A stretch of 64,000 bases of DNA from Amyelois transitella (lineage: Eukaryota; Arthropoda; Insecta; Lepidoptera; Pyralidae). The notes beneath the pieces were generated by a model. That model ran no database searches, had not been told where the DNA came from, and saw nothing but the letters and a program-made list of their open reading frames with translations. The DNA is taken from the NCBI RefSeq assembly GCF_032362555.1, contig NC_083506.1, positions 5,875,501-5,939,500 on the forward strand. The letters run 5' to 3'. Of the stretch, positions 58,940-64,000 are shown in pieces (positions within the stretch are counted from its first letter, which is position 1; each line of letters begins with the position of its first letter). Made by a program: the position numbers and the translations under genes.

Positions 58940-59424
58940 CAGGGTGACTTTTAATTCAACTGCATAAATTTAACTGTTAAGTGTACTCATCTAAAGGATA
59001 TTTAAAAACGTTAAAAGAAAAATATCGGTTCATATTTCAGAAAGTATGAAAAAAAAAAACTTTCTATCTTGCAATTTGATAGGATTTTAATCTCAATGTA
59101 ATGGAATTTAGGTTGAATGTCGCAATGCGCTATGGCATGCGGAGTTCAGTAGATAGCGTAAACGGTTAGTAACCATTTCGCACTGTGAATCTTGACTTGA
59201 TCTTGATACTAGAAAAATAATTTATGTTTCAGACATTTATTTACATGTTTAATTTTAATTTCTTTTTGTAGCAATGGTCTTTAAAAAGCGTGTGACGTAG
59301 TTTTAAAGGGTTTTAAAATGTGAAAATGATGACATTTAATTTAAATAAAAATAGGCTCAAACGGCACAGAAGCATGGGTATAGTATATGTTTAAAAGGAT
59401 GCAGTTGTTTTAAATGTCACCCTG
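58940..59424. mobile_element. MITE with 26-bp terminal inverted repeats
   Basis: The 5' end reads CAGGGTGACTTTTAATTCAA and continues CTGCAT. The 3' end, reverse-complemented, reads CAGGGTGACATTTAAAACAA and continues CTGCAT, so 23 of 26 positions match. The 485-bp element is flanked by TATA on both sides, a possible 4-bp TSD. It has no coding capacity. I do not assign a superfamily. Confidence 0.8.
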
Positions 59425-61145
59425 TATATATTTCACGGACTACTTAAAATAGTTAAAAATACGCCAATTGTCTTCCAACCAAAATGAAACCAATAATGAA
59501 AGTATGACTTAAAACGTAAAAAAAAACTTTCTCCTACCTTATTCCTCTTCTTTTTACTCTGTATTCTTTTTATTTTGTACGGAAATGTTTTCAGTAGCTA
59601 GTGAGTACTCATCAATTTGAATATATTGTCAGCACTGACAATTGTCTGATTAAAGTGCAGATTCATTTGATGACTGAATTCTCTTGTTTGGATCGTCAAT
59701 GTTTGGAATAAATCAGAAACAAACAAAATCAAATTTTCTTTTTTTGAGACATGTTTAAATGCAACCTGTGACCATTAGATCCTACGTTTGTCTCGTTTCT
59801 CAAAACTACTGTATGTAATTTAGACTGCGAAAAAAAGCTAAATATAGATACTACCAACCAATCAAGGTAAAAATGAAGGGCCACCTTTGTCCCAAAGAAC
59901 CAACTTCATACACACTACTTCCCACGCCATATCATCTTGATATTTTGATTATTTTAAAAATAAATTCGAAAAGGTTAGCGAATTAACTCACTATTAAACA
60001 ACAACAAGAAGCAAAAAGATATTCCACGTATATATTGATATTAATTCTTATGAAGCACTTCACATACGGTCTTAAAGTATTTTAATCAGTACACCTACTG
60101 CTGTTTGAAAGTAGGGCGTCCTTTATCCGCTACAAAAACAAGTCAAGCGAGACAACCCTAAAAACTTAACAACAAACTATTCCGCTCCTTACAAATTGGA
60201 ATAATTCACTATACTTCGCTGCATAACCTTAAAGCTTTATAAGTTGGTAAGTTCCTGTGTGATAATTCGACGCGTACAGGAAAGGGAAAACAGGCTTTAG
60301 TAGGCATTAATTAACAATGCGACTGGCTATTGCAACGTTATCGCGCTTTTGCGCGGCCTCGCCACAGACTAGTATTGCAACATATTGGCATAGGTACTGG
60401 TGGAAAAAAATAAAGTAAAATAAATCTTCTTCGACTATTTATAAGGTAATTTTTTTTTACAATACTCTAGAGGTATCTAAAACTAACATTATAACCAAAA
60501 ATAAAATGTAATAAACCATATTTAATCCATAAAAAACGTTAATTTTATTTAGAAAAACCAAATCCATTATGGCCAATGTAATCTTTGAAAGCAAGGTTTC
60601 AGTTTATTTTCCAGCCTCTGCTTTTTGTGGTCGAGCTATATTAAAAACTCTCCAGTTCTGTAAAAGTTGTCATTGCCAAGCTATATTTATAGTATCGATT
60701 ATCTGATCCGATTTCCTCTTTCTCGGTAGACATAATGTCAGAAATATCTATAGTCATTTGAATTAGTTCGACTCTCCTGTTAAAAGCTTTCTCAAGTAAT
60801 GCGAGGAAGTTAGCTTGTCTATTAATTGACGCTGATCATTTGGTAAATTAATATCAGTACTGTTGAACCGCAGTTATTTTAGCATTTATTTTTATTTATT
60901 TATTTATGTACACAAAATTATATACAGGAGTATTTAATACAGTAATTTTAGTACAAAGGTGCTACTTATTGTAATAGAAATCTCTTCCAGTAGGTAGACC
61001 CATGAGAGGAGAGATGAGTTTTAGAACAGTATGGTGTATGCATAAAGATCGTTAACATATTTAACTACATATACATCCTAATACTTACATAAATAAACGT
61101 GGAACAATAAAATAAATGACAATGAAAAACTACATATATATATAT

Positions 61146-61225
61146 GCCAAACAGCTGAACTTGGATAATCAGTATTTTCATGACTGTTGGCTCTATCTTC
61201 CCGCAAGAGATTTAGACGTGAATGT
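61146..61225 (-). repeat. Family A truncated copy
   Basis: CCAAACAGCTGAACTTGGA, GACTGTTGGCTCTATCTTCC and GATTTAGACGTGAATGTATA: the tail half only. Confidence 0.55.
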
Positions 61226-61443
61226 ATATATCAAATCTATTTATTCTACCTTATCTTTAACTAACTATTTTTTTTTTCACACAAATATAAACATTTCAAG
61301 TCAACAAAAATGTACAGGAAATCAAATCTGATTCCGAAGACAGTTCAGTTATTTATAAGTGGTGGAATATGTCTGTTGGTATAATAGGGACAGATTTTAT
61401 GTATTTTATTGTAACGCAACTTATTTTAATTTTATAATAATCA

Positions 61444-61530
61444 TGCCGCTTTTCTAGGGAAGTATGTGGAGACTTTAATTCAAATTGCCACGATCCCTGC
61501 ATACTTGTTTGCCTCATCTACTCGTACTTT
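61444..61530 (+). repeat. Family C fragment
   Basis: TTGCCACGATCCCTGCATAC, TTGTTTGCCTCATC and TACTCGTACTTTCATCACAA. Confidence 0.5.
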
Positions 61531-63121
61531 CATCACAAACAATGTGTCTATTCATGATTAAAATTGAATAAATTGTAGTAGTGAGAGAATTTTTTTACTT
61601 AATCACAGATTTGAAGAAGTAAACTAGCGAAAAACTTAATATGTCTTACCACGTTTGCATAGTTTCTAAAGAACCTTAGCACCCCGTTTATATGCAAAGC
61701 CGAAGTACAAGCCAACATCGCGGCATGCACGCTAAACGAATATTTTACAGCTTAGGTCACATCTTATATACAGTGCATGCAACGTACGTATTAATATAAA
61801 ACTCTTTCTTAAAATAAACCTTAACAGCTAGTATTCATGAACCACATAATACCAACAACTATAAAGTTATACTGCTTTTCTATAAAATTTAAAGGCCAAT
61901 GAAGTGAAGTATTCTACCGCACTTATAAGTAGGTAACGTTGAAGATCAGAAGTTAGTAGAATAAGTTCCTTCTTATTTGATAGACATACATAAATATTTA
62001 ACGCATCTATCTTAACGGAGCCCACTCCTCTTCATTCCATAATGCATTCATAGTTTGAATATATCCTTACTGTTTTACGACACTTTTAATGGGGCAAGTT
62101 TAATTAATCATTAGATGATTTTCGACTCCATTTAGAAAGATAAATATATTTTATAAGAAATATAGTACTCAATTATTTTTAAAGACCTACTTAAATTTGT
62201 ATAATTGTGTATTCTATGGGATAATAACTTATTTTTAAAACAAAATAAATAAATATATATATCAGATCTGTAATCCACGAAACGGATATTCAGTTATATA
62301 TTTGATTTTTACCCTTTAAGTAATAAAGTTGCGACATGATGTCTGAAAATATAAATAGTATACAGGTAGGAAATAACCACAATAAACTTCGGTAATTTAT
62401 CAGTGTCAGTATGATTACGTAGTTTACCTTAGTTTTCAATTCCACTTAGTTTATTTGTAACGAAACAGGTATGCGGTTTGTGCTTATACAAATATTGCGA
62501 ATCTTTGATATCAAATTCTTTCCGAACCGACCGCACGTAGCCGCACATTCACTCATATTTTAGATAACATTCGACTGTTTCTCTACTTCGCAAACGGAAT
62601 GAGAATAAAAGTAGGAATATTTTTACCATTCTTGCAAGACTTGCAGGTAACAGATAGTGGAATTTATTGTTAATATTTCGTTTGTTTAGAATCTTATCTA
62701 ATTCACTAAAGTATTTAATTTTTTGTATGTTTGTTATTTCTTCACAATTGAATTTTGAAAATTTTGATAAAACTTGGAACAAAATAATTTTAGACCTAGA
62801 AAAAGGACAAAGGTGTTTTTTCGGTAGTGATTAGGGGAAAGTGAATTTAAGAATTTCGCCGGCGGAAGGTAGTTCCTATTCTAATAATTTTTGTGTTCCT
62901 TATAGGATTCAGTCACACGCGGGCAGAAAGAGCTGCGTTGCTCTAAGTGTTGATTAATAACTTAAATAAACAACAACCTGTTATTACTTCCAGATGTAGC
63001 TGTAATGAAAATGTTAACGAACAGAAGACATAGAAGAATACAATAATTCAAAATGAGAAGGTCGAGACGGATGAAAAGCGATGGTAGAAGGCAGCATAGG
63101 ACGGTGACACGCTGAGGCAAG

Positions 63122-63197
63122 ATGACGGCGCACACGCGGCACGGCGGACCCCTTGCGCGCCTTCTAGTGCTGGCTGTTCTACATGTCAATTTTGTTG
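63122..63197 (+). CDS. Signal-peptide exon, probably the first coding exon of a second Ig/DIP-type gene (partial)
   Basis: The exon encodes MTAHTRHGG, then PLARLLVLAVLHVNFV and the first base of a glycine codon, ending at a perfect donor GTAAGT (63,198). An in-frame TGA nine bases upstream of the ATG fixes the start, and ATTACTTCCAG (ending 62,993) offers an upstream acceptor. Length (76 bases), hydrophobic leader and phase-1 exit after a valine match exon 1 of the upstream Ig gene (70 bases, same phase). The following exons would lie beyond the window. It could belong to some other secreted protein. Confidence 0.55.
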
Positions 63198-63387
63198 GTA
63201 AGTCACTTTGATCTACTAGATTTTGTATGGGAATTAAAGGCCCAAGCACGCCAATCGCAGGTCAGAAGCAGCGCAGTTTGAAAGCGTGTCTTTACCACGC
63301 TGGAATACAAAAACTTTTCGAACTCATCATAATGTAACTTAGACACGCCCCCGCTCGAACTGCTCTGCCGCCGTGGCGCAGTGTGAC

Positions 63388-63460
63388 GATAGGATAAGTC
63401 AGGTTTTAATACGAAACGACTTCCATCTGACCTCCGCAACCTTTGCAGGAGAACCTTAAC
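63388..63460 (+). repeat. Family B repeat fragment
   Basis: GATAAGTCAGGTTTTAATAC, GAAACGACTTCC and GACCTCCGCAACCTTTGCAG. Confidence 0.5.
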
Positions 63461-64000
63461 TATTTAAGATCATGACAAAATATATCCATATCATTTCAGG
63501 GGATTATCTATCCATATTCAGTACACCAAATTTATACCATCTAAATTGCCCACATGCTTGAAAGAGTAACCACCATCCATAAAATATATGTATGCGTTTT
63601 GCTTTTAAATTCAGCATTAGAAAAATCTAATATTAATAAAGTTACAACTTATAACACACCGCCATTTTTACTACGCTTTTATTTTCTTCAAGGATTAAAA
63701 TAGACTTGGCTCGTTATATTGTTATTACTAAATTAAGCTGAACCTTATGGACCACATCGCCATACTAATGTAAGCTTGTCTTATATTGGTTAGTTAATTA
63801 CTATAATTTATAATTATTATTAATTTTAATTTATTTTAAAAAGTTGCAACAGCATAAATGAGCGGTGGCGTGGATATTTGAATTAAGTAAATTACGATGT
63901 AGCGACTGGTGGCAGAGGACATTTGCGTGCACAACAGGGAACATAGGAATGGCCCGCATCACACATTCTGTAAAGCCAAGTCGCAAGGCTTTATGTTAAT

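Larger units (their letters stand above)
59425..62993. other. Gene-free spacer before the last exon
   Basis: AT-rich, with no supported exon. It includes a family A fragment at 61,146, a family C fragment at 61,444, and a TTTATTTATTTATTTATG-type run near 60,887. Confidence 0.4.

Noticed and set aside
1..64000. CRISPR array, bacterial operon or prophage
   Set aside because: No regularly spaced repeats or prokaryotic gene layout; introns, SINEs and mariner show eukaryotic nuclear DNA.

Overview
The window is AT-rich arthropod nuclear DNA, almost certainly from a moth or butterfly (Lepidoptera). The evidence is insect-type split genes with short GTAAGT-like donors, an insect DIP/lachesin-type immunoglobulin gene, insect RTE-type LINE fragments, an intact mariner, and dense short retroposons of kinds I associate with lepidopteran genomes. 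Species cannot be fixed from the sequence alone. No rRNA, true tRNA or CRISPR array was seen.

Layout: (1) 1-2.7 kb: tRNA-derived SINE pieces, a retroposon with a perfect target-site duplication (TSD), an RTE reverse-transcriptase fragment, and a compact CRE/NRF1/ETS promoter-like cluster. (2) 2.77-6.5 kb: two intronless genes in divergent orientation, a highly divergent SLC6-type transporter (minus) and an NDUFS3-like complex I subunit (plus). (3) 6.5-12.7 kb: repeats and possible 5' untranslated exons. (4) 12.8-26.5 kb: an eight-exon three-Ig-domain gene of the DIP (Dpr-interacting protein)/lachesin group. I rebuilt it exon by exon; phases agree at every junction and give a 456-residue protein with signal peptide and hydrophobic C-terminal tail. 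Its 7.9 kb sixth intron holds a complete mariner with an open transposase frame. (5) 26.5-63 kb: about 36 kb without a convincing gene, made of retroposons, a LINE fragment, a Helitron-like element, a MITE, palindromes and GC-richer islands that may be regulatory. (6) 63,122-63,197: a signal-peptide exon ending in the same splice phase as exon 1 of the DIP-like gene, probably the start of a second gene that runs off the window.

The Ig gene would act at the neuronal surface in cell-cell recognition. The complex I paralogue would be mitochondrial. The SLC6-like protein would be an integral membrane protein whose sodium site looks lost. The most notable points are the pair of divergent intronless genes, the probable second Ig-type gene, and a retroposon family (called family A here) with a (TATG)n tail, TSDs and tandemly repeated hairpin units at its presumed 5' end. 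Family A orientation below: '-' copies read hairpin end to (TATG)n tail in the direction of increasing coordinate, and '+' copies show the (ATAC)n side first.
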